Shown here one piece after another: positions 44,948-55,007 of a stretch of 64,000 nt of DNA (positions are counted from its first letter, which is position 1; every line of letters begins with the position of its first letter). The DNA is from DATKCA01 sp035544675 (GTDB lineage: Bacteria; Acidobacteriota; Thermoanaerobaculia; Gp7-AA8). The position numbers were made by a program, and so were the translations under genes. The notes under the pieces were generated by a model, which was given only the letters and a program-made list of their open reading frames with translations, was not told where the DNA came from and made no database searches. Where the stretch lies: contig DATKCA010000025.1 of the NCBI GenBank assembly GCA_035544675.1, forward strand, positions 1 to 64,000. The letters are read 5' to 3'.

Positions 44948-46482
44948 CGTCCCAGCGGGATGCTGCCGAGCAGGTATTTCAAGTCGTCGTCGCGCCAGCG
45001 GATGCCGCCGCCGAAGGTAATGGCCGTGTCGTTGAGGGCGTTGTCCACTCCGGATGTGAAGAAGACCCGGGGCAGCTTCTCGCTCTCGCGCCGGAATGTG
45101 TACTCGCCGAAGACGCGGATGTGGGGGTTGTCGTCTCGTTTCTGGCCGAAGTCGAATACCTCGCCGGACACGCGGAGCCGATCGCTCAGGGAGTAGTCGG
45201 CGCCGACGCCGCCCGCGGAGTCGAAGAGGCCGATGCGCAGGGCCAGGTCGTCGAGGACCCATCCCACCTGCGCGGAGACGAGGAAGTCGCGGTCGAACTT
45301 CGTGGTGCGAGTCGTGATGGTGCGCGTGCCGCCGGTGAGCGAGTCGGTGATGTTCTCGACCGTGACCTTGTCGCGGCGCTTGCCACGCGGATCGTCGCTC
45401 AGCTCGACGTTGTAGAAGCGGTTCTTCTCCGGGTTGGGCACGAGGCGGAGGCCCACCGCAGTGCGCGAGTTCCCTCCGAAGTCCCCGGCCTCATCGCCGT
45501 CTTCGTCCGCGTCGTTGCTGCGTCCCGCGTAGTAGTCCGCCTTGATCCCGATATCGAGACCGATCTGATTGGCGCGACCCAGCGTCGTGCGCAGCTCGTT
45601 CACTCCGCTCTCGACCGATCCGAGTGCGGTGGTCAGCCGCTGGTGGGCCTCCTCGCTGTAGAGCAGCTTTCCGACCGTGCCTTCACCGCTCTTCACCTGT
45701 CCGGTGATGGCGTTGAGGTTCTCGGTGGTCACCCGCAGGTCCGCCGACAGGGTTCGGAGGTTGTCGACGAGGCGGCGGACGTCTTCGCGATTCTCTCCCA
45801 CCGTCCCGCCGACGGAGCCGGCGGCGCGGTCCAGCGATGCCGCGAGCTTCGGAATCTCCACGCGAAGGCTGGCGGTGATGTCCCGCACGTTGGCCATCGT
45901 CGCGTCGACGTTGTTGCGGTTCGCGGCCACGAGCTGGCGCATCTGAGCCGTGATGTCGCGGACGTTCTCGACGATGTCTTCCAGGCTCTGCTGGCCCTGC
46001 GGGCTGGCCATGACCGTCTTCAGCGACTCGGTGATCGCCTTGATGTCATTGGCGATCTCGGACACCTGTGTGGTCACGTCATCGATGCTGGCCGGCTGGC
46101 TTCCGGGAAGGCGGATGGACTCGCCGGTCACCACGCCTGCGCCGGGGGTGCCGGGGTCGAGCTCCACGTATTTCTCGCCGAGGAGCCCGAGGTTCGCGAC
46201 GCGTGCAGTGGCGTTGCGGTGGATCTGGACGTCATCGTCGACGTCCAGCGTCACCACGGCCTTCCCGCTCTCCACGCGCACGTCGGACACTTTGCCCTTC
46301 CGCACGCCGGCCACGCGTACGGCCGATTTCACGTCGAGACCAGCCACGTCATCGAATGCCACCGTGACCTTGCGTGTGCCCTTGCCCCGCCCGACGTCGA
46401 TGTCTTCGATCTTCAGAACGAAGTAACCCACTATCGCCAGGATGACGAGCATGAGAACGCCGAGTTTCGCTGCGGATGACAT
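44944..46482 (-). CDS. MCE/MlaD family protein with long helical and barrel-like C-terminus
   Basis: 512 residues. One N-terminal membrane helix (about 6-23), then an MCE domain (about 38-120; VAGLDVKSAVRVAGVRKGKV, ANLGLLGEKYVEL) of the kind that shuttles lipids in the periplasm. A long heptad-like helical region follows (about 140-290), with SGEGTVGKLL as in many MlaD relatives. The last about 180 residues are beta-rich with GLDIGIKADYY, VGWVLDD and FGEYTFRR, resembling an outer-membrane barrel. It may bridge the two membranes alone. No mlaE/mlaF genes adjoin it. Confidence 0.82.
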   Translation of the reverse strand: MSSAAKLGVLMLVILAIVGYFVLKIEDIDVGRGKGTRKVTVAFDDVAGLDVKSAVRVAGVRKGKVSDVRVESGKAVVTLDVDDDVQIHRNATARVANLGLLGEKYVELDPGTPGAGVVTGESIRLPGSQPASIDDVTTQVSEIANDIKAITESLKTVMASPQGQQSLEDIVENVRDITAQMRQLVAANRNNVDATMANVRDITASLRVEIPKLAASLDRAAGSVGGTVGENREDVRRLVDNLRTLSADLRVTTENLNAITGQVKSGEGTVGKLLYSEEAHQRLTTALGSVESGVNELRTTLGRANQIGLDIGIKADYYAGRSNDADEDGDEAGDFGGNSRTAVGLRLVPNPEKNRFYNVELSDDPRGKRRDKVTVENITDSLTGGTRTITTRTTKFDRDFLVSAQVGWVLDDLALRIGLFDSAGGVGADYSLSDRLRVSGEVFDFGQKRDDNPHIRVFGEYTFRRESEKLPRVFFTSGVDNALNDTAITFGGGIRWRDDDLKYLLGSIPLGR

Positions 46483-46513
46483 CGTGGAACTCTCCTGATC
46501 GTGCTAGCCCACA

Positions 46514-46558
46514 GGGTAACCGGGGAACGGGGCAACCGGAAACCGGAAACCGGTTACC
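46514..46558. repeat. Heptamer array (CCGGAAA)n with inverted ends
   Basis: Units GGGGAAC, GGGGCAA, CCGGAAA, CCGGAAA and CCGGTTA are in 7-bp register. The ends GGTAACC and GGTTACC are inverted. The maf stop codon (complement of TTA at 46554-46556) lies within the last unit. Confidence 0.7.
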
Positions 46559-47135
46559 TGTCGTGGAACGGGTCGATGCCGGCGTGGCGCAACATCTGAA
46601 ACAGCGTAGCAAGCGGCAGTCCCACCACATTGGTATAGCTGCCGTGAATCGAGTCGATGAACATGGCGCCGATTCCCTGGACTGCGTACGCGCCTGCTTT
46701 GTCGAGCGGCTCTCCTGTCCGAACATACCACTCGATCTCGGCGGGGGTCAGCTGCAGCATGCGCACTTCCGACTCCGCGACGCGCGTCTCGCTGTGGCGG
46801 ACATCGAGATTCTGCAGCGTCAAGCCCGTGTAGACGACGTGGGTTTTTCCGGCGATCGTGCCGAGCATGCGCGCGGCATCCGGCCCGTCCAGAGGCTTCT
46901 CCAGAAGCTGGTCACCGAGGAGCACGGTGGTGTCGGCGGCGATCACCCAACGCGAGGAGTGCTGCGCTGCGACGGCCTGGGCCTTGTCCCGGGAGAGGCG
47001 GGCCACGTACTCCTCCGGCGCCTCGCCGGGCTGGTGAACTTCCGGGACGTCGCTGGGCACGATCTCGAAGTCGAGTCCGATCGACGCGAGAAGCTCCCGC
47101 CGTCTGGGAGATGACGAGGCCAGGATGAACCTCAA
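46554..47135 (-). CDS. maf: Maf-type nucleotide pyrophosphatase
   Basis: 193 residues from a TTG at 47135 overlapping the upstream stop (TTGA), giving the canonical start MRFILASSSPRRRELL. Maf proteins hydrolyse dTTP/UTP or modified nucleotides to monophosphates and can delay septation. SDVPE, the catalytic AADTTV, GKTHVVYTGL and GAYAVQGIGAMFIDSIHGSYTNVVGLPL are all present. The length is standard. Confidence 0.93.
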   Translation of the reverse strand: MRFILASSSPRRRELLASIGLDFEIVPSDVPEVHQPGEAPEEYVARLSRDKAQAVAAQHSSRWVIAADTTVLLGDQLLEKPLDGPDAARMLGTIAGKTHVVYTGLTLQNLDVRHSETRVAESEVRMLQLTPAEIEWYVRTGEPLDKAGAYAVQGIGAMFIDSIHGSYTNVVGLPLATLFQMLRHAGIDPFHDR

Positions 47136-47570
47136 GCCGCTCTCACGATCGCGAACACGGCGATGAAGCGCGCCTCGGCCACGACGCGGTAGACGATGCG
47201 GAGGTGTCCGGCGCGGTAGCTCCACAGCCCGCGCATCGGATCGAAGAGCGGCGCCCCGATGATCGGATCGTCGTCGATGGCCACCATCGCCGCGCGCACC
47301 AGCGTCTGCTCCTCCGCGCTGAGCGAGGTCCACTCCTTCTCCACGGCCGCGGCCATGCGCAGCCGGTCGTTGCCCCGGGCCATCCCCAGATCCTCGGAGA
47401 GGAGCATGGCGCCGCGGCGGATCTCCTCCTCGGCCGCCGCGATGCGGGCCAGGAGGGCGGCGTCGGCGGCGATGTCGATGGTCTCCCGCAGGGCGAGGTA
47501 TTCGTCGTGCGAGACCAGGATCGCCACGGCCCGTTCACCGCGGTGAAAGACGGTGCGGCGGCCGGTCAGC

Positions 47571-48512
<942 letters not shown>

Positions 48513-48521
48513 GAGTCGCGT

Positions 48522-48566
48522 AGCATAGCAGTGCTTGACATAAAACTTGCTTCGAGGGATTGTGAT
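48522..48566. promoter_or_regulatory. Divergent promoters for galU and the propeller gene
   Basis: On the plus strand a perfect -35 TTGACA (48535-48540) is followed after 17 bp by GATTGT (48558-48563), leading to the ATG at 48591. On the minus strand TATGCT (complement of 48522-48527) is 9 bp before the galU ATG. The two promoters are back to back and could interfere. Confidence 0.45.
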
Positions 48567-48590
48567 CAAACGTTTCGGTCATGGGTGGGC

Positions 48591-50516
48591 ATGCGTAAAT
48601 TCCTGATTCTGCTTATTGTTGTTGCCGCGGCGCTGCCGCTGTCGGCGCAGTGGCGGCGAGCCGGGCTGCACGGTGCGGACGTTCGCGCGCTGATCGTGGA
48701 CCCCGGCAATCCCGATGTTCTCTATTTAGGCACCAGTGGAGGCGAAGTCTACGTCTCGAGCGACGGTGCGAAGACGTGGTCGACGCCGCGGAATGGCGTC
48801 CCGTTCCCCGGTTACGTCGTCGATAACCTCCTGGTGGACCGCGACGGCAAGCTCTGGGCGGCGTCGTGGGGTCTGTGGGGCGGCGGCGTGATCGCCGTGT
48901 CCACGGACGGCGGCCGCACGTGGGCGCGGCGCGACGCCGGGCTGGAGGACTTCTCGGTCCGCGCCATCGCGGTGGATCCGAACGACGCCAGCTTCCTTCT
49001 GGCCGGCGGTCTCTCCGGCGTGTATCGCAGCACCAGCGGCGGTGTGGCCTGGGAAAAGATCTCCGACCAGATCAACGTGGAGTCGCTGGCCATCGATCCG
49101 CGCACGCGCGACCGCATCTACGTCGGCACGTGGCGGCAGGGCATGCGCACCGAGGACGGCGGCAAGAGCTGGAAGCTGATCAACGACGGGATGGTGCTCG
49201 ACACGGACATGTTCGCCATCACCATCGACCCGAGCAACCCCGACAACCTGTGGGTCTCGACGTGCGGCTGGGTCTACAGCAGCGAGAACCGCGGAGACAA
49301 GTGGACGCGGTACAAGGACGGGTTCAACAACCGCCGCATTCACGACATCGACATCGTTCCGGGCGATGGCAACACGCTCTACGCGGGGTCGGTGGCCGGG
49401 CTCTACCGCTCCGACAACCGCGGCAAGAACTGGTACCCGGTGTCGAGCGAGGACCTGGTCATCAACTCCGTCGTCCTCCACCCGGAGCAGCCCGACCGCG
49501 TGATCCTCGGTATCGAAGGCGATGGCGTCTACGTCTCGCACGATCGCGCCGCCACGTTCACGCGCTCGTCCACCGGCCTGCACAACCTGCGCATCTCGAC
49601 TCTGATCGCCGATCCGAACGTGAAGAATCGCGTGTATGCGTCCGTCTCGTTCGGCGGCGCCTCGGGCATTTACAAGTCTGACGATGCCGGCAAGACGTGG
49701 GACCGGTCCAGCGTCACGAAGCTCCCGGACGTGCTGTCGCTGGCGATCTCGACGGAGCAGGGCGCCGAGGTGCGCTTGCTGGCCGGAACCGACAAGGGGT
49801 TCTTCTGGAGCACGGACGGCATGGAGTGGACGCAGGCGCCGCCTTCCGACTTCGCCATCCGCGTGGACAAGGTCGTGCGCCTCAACGCCACGAGGGCGTT
49901 TGCGGCGACGTCCGAGGGCGTCTTCACCACGCGTGACTCGGGAAAGAACTGGTATCGCCTCGCCGGTGCTGATAATCGAGCGGCCGACATCGCCGTCGGT
50001 GAATTCAACGGGCGTCCCGCACTTCTCGCTCTGACCGCGACCGGTCTCTCGGTCTTCGACGGAGAGCAGTGGATGCCGGTGGTGAACGCTCCGAAGAAGG
50101 GGCGAACCATCGCGGTGCGCCGGTCCGGCAACGTCCAGCATGTATTCATCGCCGGGTCGGAAGGTGTGAAGGCGGGCCGGATCGACTTCGATGCGCACTG
50201 GATTCCGTCGGAGGCGCCCGACGCCCGGTACGCATCGGTGTACGGATCGGCGCGCAGCGCGCTGTTTCTGACCTCCCGGCAGCAGCGAGAGATCCTCGTG
50301 GCCACGCCAGAGGATGCGGACTGGCTCGAGCTGACCCTGCCCACGCAGAACACCGAGGTTACGGCAATCGCGCCGGATCCGTTCACGGACCGCTACTACG
50401 TCGGAACGGTCGGAGAGGGCGTGTACGTGTACGACGGAAAGACGCGCCGTTACGTCGCGCACAAGGCCCGGCCGGAGGAGCCGGTCGTGTCGGCCGGCGG
50501 CGGCGGGTCGCAGTGA
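48591..50516 (+). CDS. Secreted beta-propeller (BNR/sortilin-like) protein
   Basis: 641 residues with a Sec signal peptide (MRKFLILLIVVAAALPLSAQ). The rest is a run of propeller blades carrying Asp-box-like turns of the form S-x-D-x-G-x-x-W: SSDGAKTW, STDGGRTW, TEDGGKSW, SENRGDKW, SDNRGKNW, SDDAGKTW and TRDSGKNW. This places it with VPS10/sortilin-like and YCF48-like repeat proteins, probably two propellers. It is exported; the ligand is unknown. The C-terminus is Gly-rich. Confidence 0.82.
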   Translation: MRKFLILLIVVAAALPLSAQWRRAGLHGADVRALIVDPGNPDVLYLGTSGGEVYVSSDGAKTWSTPRNGVPFPGYVVDNLLVDRDGKLWAASWGLWGGGVIAVSTDGGRTWARRDAGLEDFSVRAIAVDPNDASFLLAGGLSGVYRSTSGGVAWEKISDQINVESLAIDPRTRDRIYVGTWRQGMRTEDGGKSWKLINDGMVLDTDMFAITIDPSNPDNLWVSTCGWVYSSENRGDKWTRYKDGFNNRRIHDIDIVPGDGNTLYAGSVAGLYRSDNRGKNWYPVSSEDLVINSVVLHPEQPDRVILGIEGDGVYVSHDRAATFTRSSTGLHNLRISTLIADPNVKNRVYASVSFGGASGIYKSDDAGKTWDRSSVTKLPDVLSLAISTEQGAEVRLLAGTDKGFFWSTDGMEWTQAPPSDFAIRVDKVVRLNATRAFAATSEGVFTTRDSGKNWYRLAGADNRAADIAVGEFNGRPALLALTATGLSVFDGEQWMPVVNAPKKGRTIAVRRSGNVQHVFIAGSEGVKAGRIDFDAHWIPSEAPDARYASVYGSARSALFLTSRQQREILVATPEDADWLELTLPTQNTEVTAIAPDPFTDRYYVGTVGEGVYVYDGKTRRYVAHKARPEEPVVSAGGGGSQ

Positions 50517-50520
50517 TCGC

Positions 50521-50602
50521 CCTTAGTCCTTAGGCGTTAGTCCTTAGTCCTTAGGCGTAGAGGTACGGTTCTCCTAACGCCTAAGGACTAAGGCCTAAGG
50601 AC
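50521..50602. repeat. Paired inverted heptamer arrays (TTAGTCC / GGACTAA)
   Basis: The left arm (50521-50558) has units TTAGTCC and TTAGGCG; the right arm (50574-50602) has their inverse (CTAACGC, CTAAGGA, CTAAGGC). The arms can form a long hairpin between two convergent genes. The right arm encodes the last codons (VLRP and stop) of the minus-strand gene beginning at 51076. Confidence 0.85.
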
Positions 50603-51076
50603 TGGATTTACGGGATCGTAGTACCGCACGGCCAGGTACCCGAATCCCTTGCGCCCGTACTCGGTCTTCGGATCGGCGGAGACCACGACCATGATGTTGG
50701 GAAGGCGGTCGTCGTAGAGCACGATCGACTTCGAGCGCACGTTCCGTTTGGGCTCGCCGTGAGCCTTCTGCAGATACGTCTTCTGCTCGAAGAACGCAGC
50801 CTGCACCTCGGGCAGAAGCGCAAAGAGTTCGAAGCGCACCGAGCGCAGCCGCTCTCGCGAGAACTCGAGCGTCAGCGCCTTCTCTGCCGAGTAGTCGATG
50901 ACTACCTCGTCTTCGTTGCGGCCAGGCTTGAGTGTCCATCCCGACTCCATGAGCGTCTGGACGGCAGCGCCCCTGGCCATGCCGATCGTCAGCCGGAACG
51001 ACTGCGGAGTCATCCATGACGTCTTGCTGGCCGAGGGAAAGGCAGTGGCGAGGAGAAGTGTCAGCAGTACAGGCAT
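50588..51076 (-). CDS. Secreted protein of unknown function
   Basis: 162 residues from ATG at 51076, with a short Sec signal peptide (MPVLLTLLLATAFPSA). The mature part has RLTIGMARGAAVQTLMESGW, then VVIDYSAEKALTLEFSRERL, a pattern seen in SmpA/BLIP-like small periplasmic proteins, but not enough to assign. TYLQKAHGEPK and YDDRLPNIMVVVSADP follow. It starts 7 bp after the eda stop. Its last four residues and stop codon come from a heptamer array. Confidence 0.65.
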   Translation of the reverse strand: MPVLLTLLLATAFPSASKTSWMTPQSFRLTIGMARGAAVQTLMESGWTLKPGRNEDEVVIDYSAEKALTLEFSRERLRSVRFELFALLPEVQAAFFEQKTYLQKAHGEPKRNVRSKSIVLYDDRLPNIMVVVSADPKTEYGRKGFGYLAVRYYDPVNPVLRP

Positions 51077-51083
51077 CGCCGGA

Positions 51084-51755
51084 TCAGTGAACGTACGAGT
51101 CGGACTCCGCAACGGCACGACGTGACTGCACGATGGAGGCGGCCAGCATGGCCCGACGGCCGATCTCTTCCCACTGCTGCGTGCGCACGAGCTCGGGAAC
51201 CGCGAGCGACCCACCCAGGTTCACGGCGATGCAGCCGGAGTCGAGATAGGCGTCGATCATGTCCAGGGGAACCGGTCCGCCGGCAAGCATCAGCACGTCG
51301 CGGATCGGCCCGCGAATGGTGCGGATGTAATCGGGGCCGCCGAGGTGCTGGGCCGGATAGATCTTGACGATGTCCGCGCCGGCTTCCCATGCCCTTATGA
51401 TCTCGGTCGGTGTGGAGGCACCGGCGATGGAGAGCAGATCGTTCTCCACCGCGTACTCGATGACGCGTACGTCCGTGTGCGGCGAAACGATCACTTGCGC
51501 TCCGGCGCGGCGGGCCACGGCGGCGTCGTTGGAGTCGCGGACGGTGCCGGCGGCCAACACGATGTCGCTGTATTTCTGGCTGAGCGAAGCGATCAGGTCG
51601 ATGGCGTCGGGCGTGGTCATGGTGATCTCCACGATCTTCACCCCGTTCCGCGCATAAGCCTCGGCCACGGCGTGAGCGGCCTCACGGGAATCCTCCCGGA
51701 CCACACCGATGATCTGCTCTTTACTGACCTTCTCCAGAAGCTCTTTTCGCGACAT
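51084..51755 (-). CDS. eda: KDPG/KHG aldolase family protein
   Basis: 223 residues from ATG at 51755. It is a class I TIM-barrel aldolase cleaving 2-keto-3-deoxy-6-phosphogluconate (Entner-Doudoroff) or 4-hydroxy-2-oxoglutarate. IIGVVR, VKIVEITMTTPDAI (Glu), LAAGTVRDSNDA, SPHTDVRVIEYA and the Schiff-base Lys in ADIVKIYPAQHLGGPDYIR match the family. No edd is in the window, so the in vivo substrate is open. Confidence 0.9.
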   Translation of the reverse strand: MSRKELLEKVSKEQIIGVVREDSREAAHAVAEAYARNGVKIVEITMTTPDAIDLIASLSQKYSDIVLAAGTVRDSNDAAVARRAGAQVIVSPHTDVRVIEYAVENDLLSIAGASTPTEIIRAWEAGADIVKIYPAQHLGGPDYIRTIRGPIRDVLMLAGGPVPLDMIDAYLDSGCIAVNLGGSLAVPELVRTQQWEEIGRRAMLAASIVQSRRAVAESDSYVH

Positions 51756-51838
51756 GGCGGTAGCGTAACACGCCCCGGAGCAACGCCATTTTCGAGCGCA
51801 TCGAAATGCTAAGCTTGGAGCGGGTCCAGGAGGATTCA

Positions 51839-52774
51839 GTGGCATTCGCGAACAAAGCCATCAATGAGGTGACGGTGAAGCTCGTCTATTACGGGCCCGG
51901 CCTCTGCGGAAAAACGACCAACCTCGAGATGATCTACGGGAATCCGAAGCTCGAGAACAAGGGCAAGATGATCTCGATGTCGACGGAAACCGATCGCACG
52001 CTCTTCTTCGACTTCCTGCCGATGGAGCTCGGGACGGTGGGCGGGCAGAAGGTGCGCGTTCAGCTCTATACGGTGCCCGGTCAGGTGTTCTACGACGCGA
52101 CGCGCAAGCTCGTGCTGCGCGGGACGGACGGCGTGGTGTTCGTGGCCGACTCGCAGGAGTCCATGCGCGAGTCGAACCTGGAGAGCCTGGAGAATCTCAA
52201 GACCAACCTGCGCGTGAACCGCATCGATCCGGAAAAGGTAGCCCTCGTCTTCCAGTACAACAAGCGCGACCTGCCGGAAGTCGATACCGTCGAGGAGTTG
52301 AACTCGTACCTGAACCCCGGCCATCTGCCGGCCGTCGAGGCGGTTGCCGTGCAGGGCACCGGCGTGACGGCGACGTTGCGCGCCGCCATCAGCAGGATCC
52401 TCGACAACCTCAAGAACAACGTGGACATCAGTCTGGCCGGGGAAGCGCCGCTGGCGGCGCCGGACATGACCGCGCGCTCGGGCGCGGCGGCGGGAAGCGG
52501 AAGGTTGTCGATGCGCGGTGGCGCGCCGGCCGCTCAGGCTCAGGGCCAGGGTCCCTCCGAAGAGGATCCGTTCGGAGCGGTCGCGGTGGCGGAGATCGAG
52601 TCTTCATCCGAGGAGCTCTTCTCCGCGAAGGGGATCGCGGACGTGGTGATGGATCGGGCCCAGCTCGAGAGTCTGGTCGTGGCATCGCGCGAAGTCGTGA
52701 AGGCTCTCGAGGCGGCGCTGGCCCGGGCCAGGGAACAGGAGCGCGCGCTCGCCCAGAAGTTGCAGTCGCAGTAG
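51839..52774 (+). CDS. mglA: MglA-type small Ras-like GTPase with C-terminal extension
   Basis: 311 residues from GTG at 51839, set by AGGAGG 5 bp upstream. The GTPase domain (1 to about 195) carries YYGPGLCGKTTNLE (P-loop), TVPGQVFYDATRKLVLRGTDG (the PGQ replaces DxxG, as in MglA) and QYNKRDLP (NKxD). MglA sets cell polarity for motility and type IV pili. Unlike the usual roughly 195-residue protein, this one adds a Gly/Ala/Ser linker and a C-terminal helix rich in Ala/Glu/Arg (about 262-311), probably a coiled coil. No mglB is adjacent. Confidence 0.88.
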   Translation: MAFANKAINEVTVKLVYYGPGLCGKTTNLEMIYGNPKLENKGKMISMSTETDRTLFFDFLPMELGTVGGQKVRVQLYTVPGQVFYDATRKLVLRGTDGVVFVADSQESMRESNLESLENLKTNLRVNRIDPEKVALVFQYNKRDLPEVDTVEELNSYLNPGHLPAVEAVAVQGTGVTATLRAAISRILDNLKNNVDISLAGEAPLAAPDMTARSGAAAGSGRLSMRGGAPAAQAQGQGPSEEDPFGAVAVAEIESSSEELFSAKGIADVVMDRAQLESLVVASREVVKALEAALARAREQERALAQKLQSQ

Positions 52775-52794
52775 CCGGTGACGCACGACACTCG

Positions 52795-53508
52795 ATGACG
52801 TGGTACCAGGAGTGGTTCGGCGAGGAGTACCTCGAGCTCTACTCCTATCGCGACGAGACCGAAGCGAAGAAGCAGGTCGCGTTCTTCAACAGGCAGTTCG
52901 GCTCGATCGGCGGGCCCGTTCTCGACCTGGCCTGCGGGATGGGCCGGCACATGCAGGAGCTCGCCGCCGCCGGGTATCAAGGCGTCGGGTGCGACCTCTC
53001 CTGGGTCCTCCTCCGAACAGGGGAGATCGAATACGGCGCGATGCCTGTGGCGCGCGCGGACATGCGGATGCTTCCTTTCCGCGACGCGACGTTCCGCGGC
53101 CTGGTCAGCTTCTTCACGAGCTTCGGCTATTTCCCGACCGAGAGGGAGAATGCGCACGTGGTCAGCGAGATGTCGCGCGTGCTGGACGGCGGTGCGGCCT
53201 TTCTGTTCGACTATCTCAACGTTCATCGCGAGCTCGAGAAGATGGTCCAGCGCGAGACACGGCAGACTCCTCTCGGCGAAGTGGCGATCGAGCGATGGTT
53301 CGACGGCTCCGACCGCTCCTTCAACAAACGGATCACGATCGGTGATAAACGCTATCTGGAACGTGTACGCGGCTACGATCTCGACGAAATCGCGGTGATG
53401 TTCGCCTCATGCAATCTCTCGATTCGCCACGCATTCGGGAACTTCGACGGCTCGGAGTTCACCAGGACTTCGCCGCGCCTCATCCTCGTGGGGAGCAAGA
53501 GCCGGTGA
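52795..53508 (+). CDS. SAM-dependent methyltransferase
   Basis: 237 residues, class I Rossmann methyltransferase. VLDLACGMGRHMQEL is motif I; GCDLSWVLL, ARADMRMLPFRDATFRGLVSFF and the following strand are motifs II-IV. The substrate is unknown. Its TGA overlaps the bshC GTG, so it is translationally coupled to the bacillithiol genes and may act on that pathway or simply be cotranscribed. Confidence 0.85.
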   Translation: MTWYQEWFGEEYLELYSYRDETEAKKQVAFFNRQFGSIGGPVLDLACGMGRHMQELAAAGYQGVGCDLSWVLLRTGEIEYGAMPVARADMRMLPFRDATFRGLVSFFTSFGYFPTERENAHVVSEMSRVLDGGAAFLFDYLNVHRELEKMVQRETRQTPLGEVAIERWFDGSDRSFNKRITIGDKRYLERVRGYDLDEIAVMFASCNLSIRHAFGNFDGSEFTRTSPRLILVGSKSR

Positions 53509-55007
53509 CCGACCCGGCCTGTCTGAGCATCCCGCTCCAGGACTATCCGGGCATGAACCGGTTCGTCCTCGACTGGATGAGCGGTGACACACGGTTTCTG
53601 CGGCGGGATGAGCGGAGCGACGCGCGGGCCGCGCGGCGACGGCCGCCGCCCCACCTCGTCGACGCGCTCATCGCCTCCAATCGCCAGTGGGGACTCTTCG
53701 TCGACGAGCAGTTGCGCCGGTGGGGCCGCGGCCAGACCGTCACCCTGATTGCGGGCCAGCAGGTGGGCTTCGCCGGCGGTCCGCTCTACACGCTGGCCAA
53801 GCTGGCGTCGCTGCTCAAGATGAAGCGCGAGCTCGAGGCGGCCGGCACGCCGGCGACCGCGTTCTTCTGGATGGCCACCGAGGATCACGACTTCGAGGAG
53901 GTGGCGTCGCTGTCGCTGCCGATGAGGACCGGGCAGCTCGATCTCCTGCGCGTCCGCGCCTCGCTCTCCGTCGAATCGAGGGCCATGGTGGGCCCGCTGC
54001 CCGTCCCGGAGACGCTCATCGCCCAGTTCCTGACGGTGTTCGAGATGCCGCGACCGCAGTGGCTGCGCGAAGGCATCACGTTTCGCGACTCCTTCGCGGA
54101 GCTCATTGCCGCCGTGGCCGGTGACGAGATCGTGCTCGTGGACGCGCTTCTCCCCGAGCTCCGCCGGGCCGGCGCGCCGCTGCTGGAGTCGATCTTCGAG
54201 AAGTGGGACGAAATGCAGCGCGCGCTGCGCTACCGCTCGGGCGAGCTCGAGAACAGCGGATACGTTCCCCAGGTCGCCGCGCGCGATGACGGGATGTACA
54301 CGCTGTTGTTCGAGATCGCCCACGGGGAGCGGACGATCCTCGACCGGCCGAAGTCGCTCGATCCCCAACGCGTGTCCACGTCGGCGCTCACGCGCCCTCT
54401 CCTCCAGGATTTCGTGTTTCAGCCGGATGTCTTCCTCGGCGGGCCGGCCGAGGTGGCGTATTACGCCCAGCTCGCGCCGCTGCACGAGATGCTGTCCGTC
54501 CCCGTGCCCCGCGTCGGCCTGCGCGGTCACCTGCTCGTGGCGCCGCGGCGTCTCCTGCGCTTCATCGACCGGCTCGCGATCAGGCCTTCGGAGATCTTCT
54601 CGTCCCCCGACGCGCTGCTGGCGGAACGGGAGCCGGAGGCGGTCGGCGAGATCCGCCGCCTCAGCGGGGAGATGCGCAGGGAGCTGATGGAGTACGTCTC
54701 GCGCATCGCCGATCTGGCACTCCCGGCCGATCACTCCCTGGCCCGGGCCATCAATCGTTCCGTCGGGCACCTCGAGTATCACGTGAACAAGCTCGCCGAG
54801 CGCGCGGTCAAGGGCGTAGCCCGGAAGGACCGCGAGCGGTACGCCGCGGCGCGCGATCTCGTGGCCACGCTGTACCCCGACGGCCAGGTTCAGGACCGCA
54901 TCGCGGCGTGGTTCCCGCTCTGGCACGAGCACGGGAGTCACCTGATGACGCGCTTCATCGACGAGGTGGAGCCCGATACCGCTTCATTCAAGGTGATTTC
55001 TTTATGA
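53505..55007 (+). CDS. bshC: Bacillithiol biosynthesis cysteine-adding enzyme BshC
   Basis: 500 residues from GTG at 53505 (GTGA overlap). BshC adds cysteine to glucosaminyl-malate, the last step of bacillithiol synthesis. Family features: VTLIAGQQVGFAGGPLYTLAK, AFFWMATEDHDFEEV, a central region with LQDFVFQPDVFLGGPAEVAYYAQL and a C-terminal coiled coil (about 400-450) before LYPDGQVQDR. The length is near the usual 530. It overlaps bshB1 by 4 bp. Confidence 0.95.
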   Translation: MTDPACLSIPLQDYPGMNRFVLDWMSGDTRFLRRDERSDARAARRRPPPHLVDALIASNRQWGLFVDEQLRRWGRGQTVTLIAGQQVGFAGGPLYTLAKLASLLKMKRELEAAGTPATAFFWMATEDHDFEEVASLSLPMRTGQLDLLRVRASLSVESRAMVGPLPVPETLIAQFLTVFEMPRPQWLREGITFRDSFAELIAAVAGDEIVLVDALLPELRRAGAPLLESIFEKWDEMQRALRYRSGELENSGYVPQVAARDDGMYTLLFEIAHGERTILDRPKSLDPQRVSTSALTRPLLQDFVFQPDVFLGGPAEVAYYAQLAPLHEMLSVPVPRVGLRGHLLVAPRRLLRFIDRLAIRPSEIFSSPDALLAEREPEAVGEIRRLSGEMRRELMEYVSRIADLALPADHSLARAINRSVGHLEYHVNKLAERAVKGVARKDRERYAAARDLVATLYPDGQVQDRIAAWFPLWHEHGSHLMTRFIDEVEPDTASFKVISL

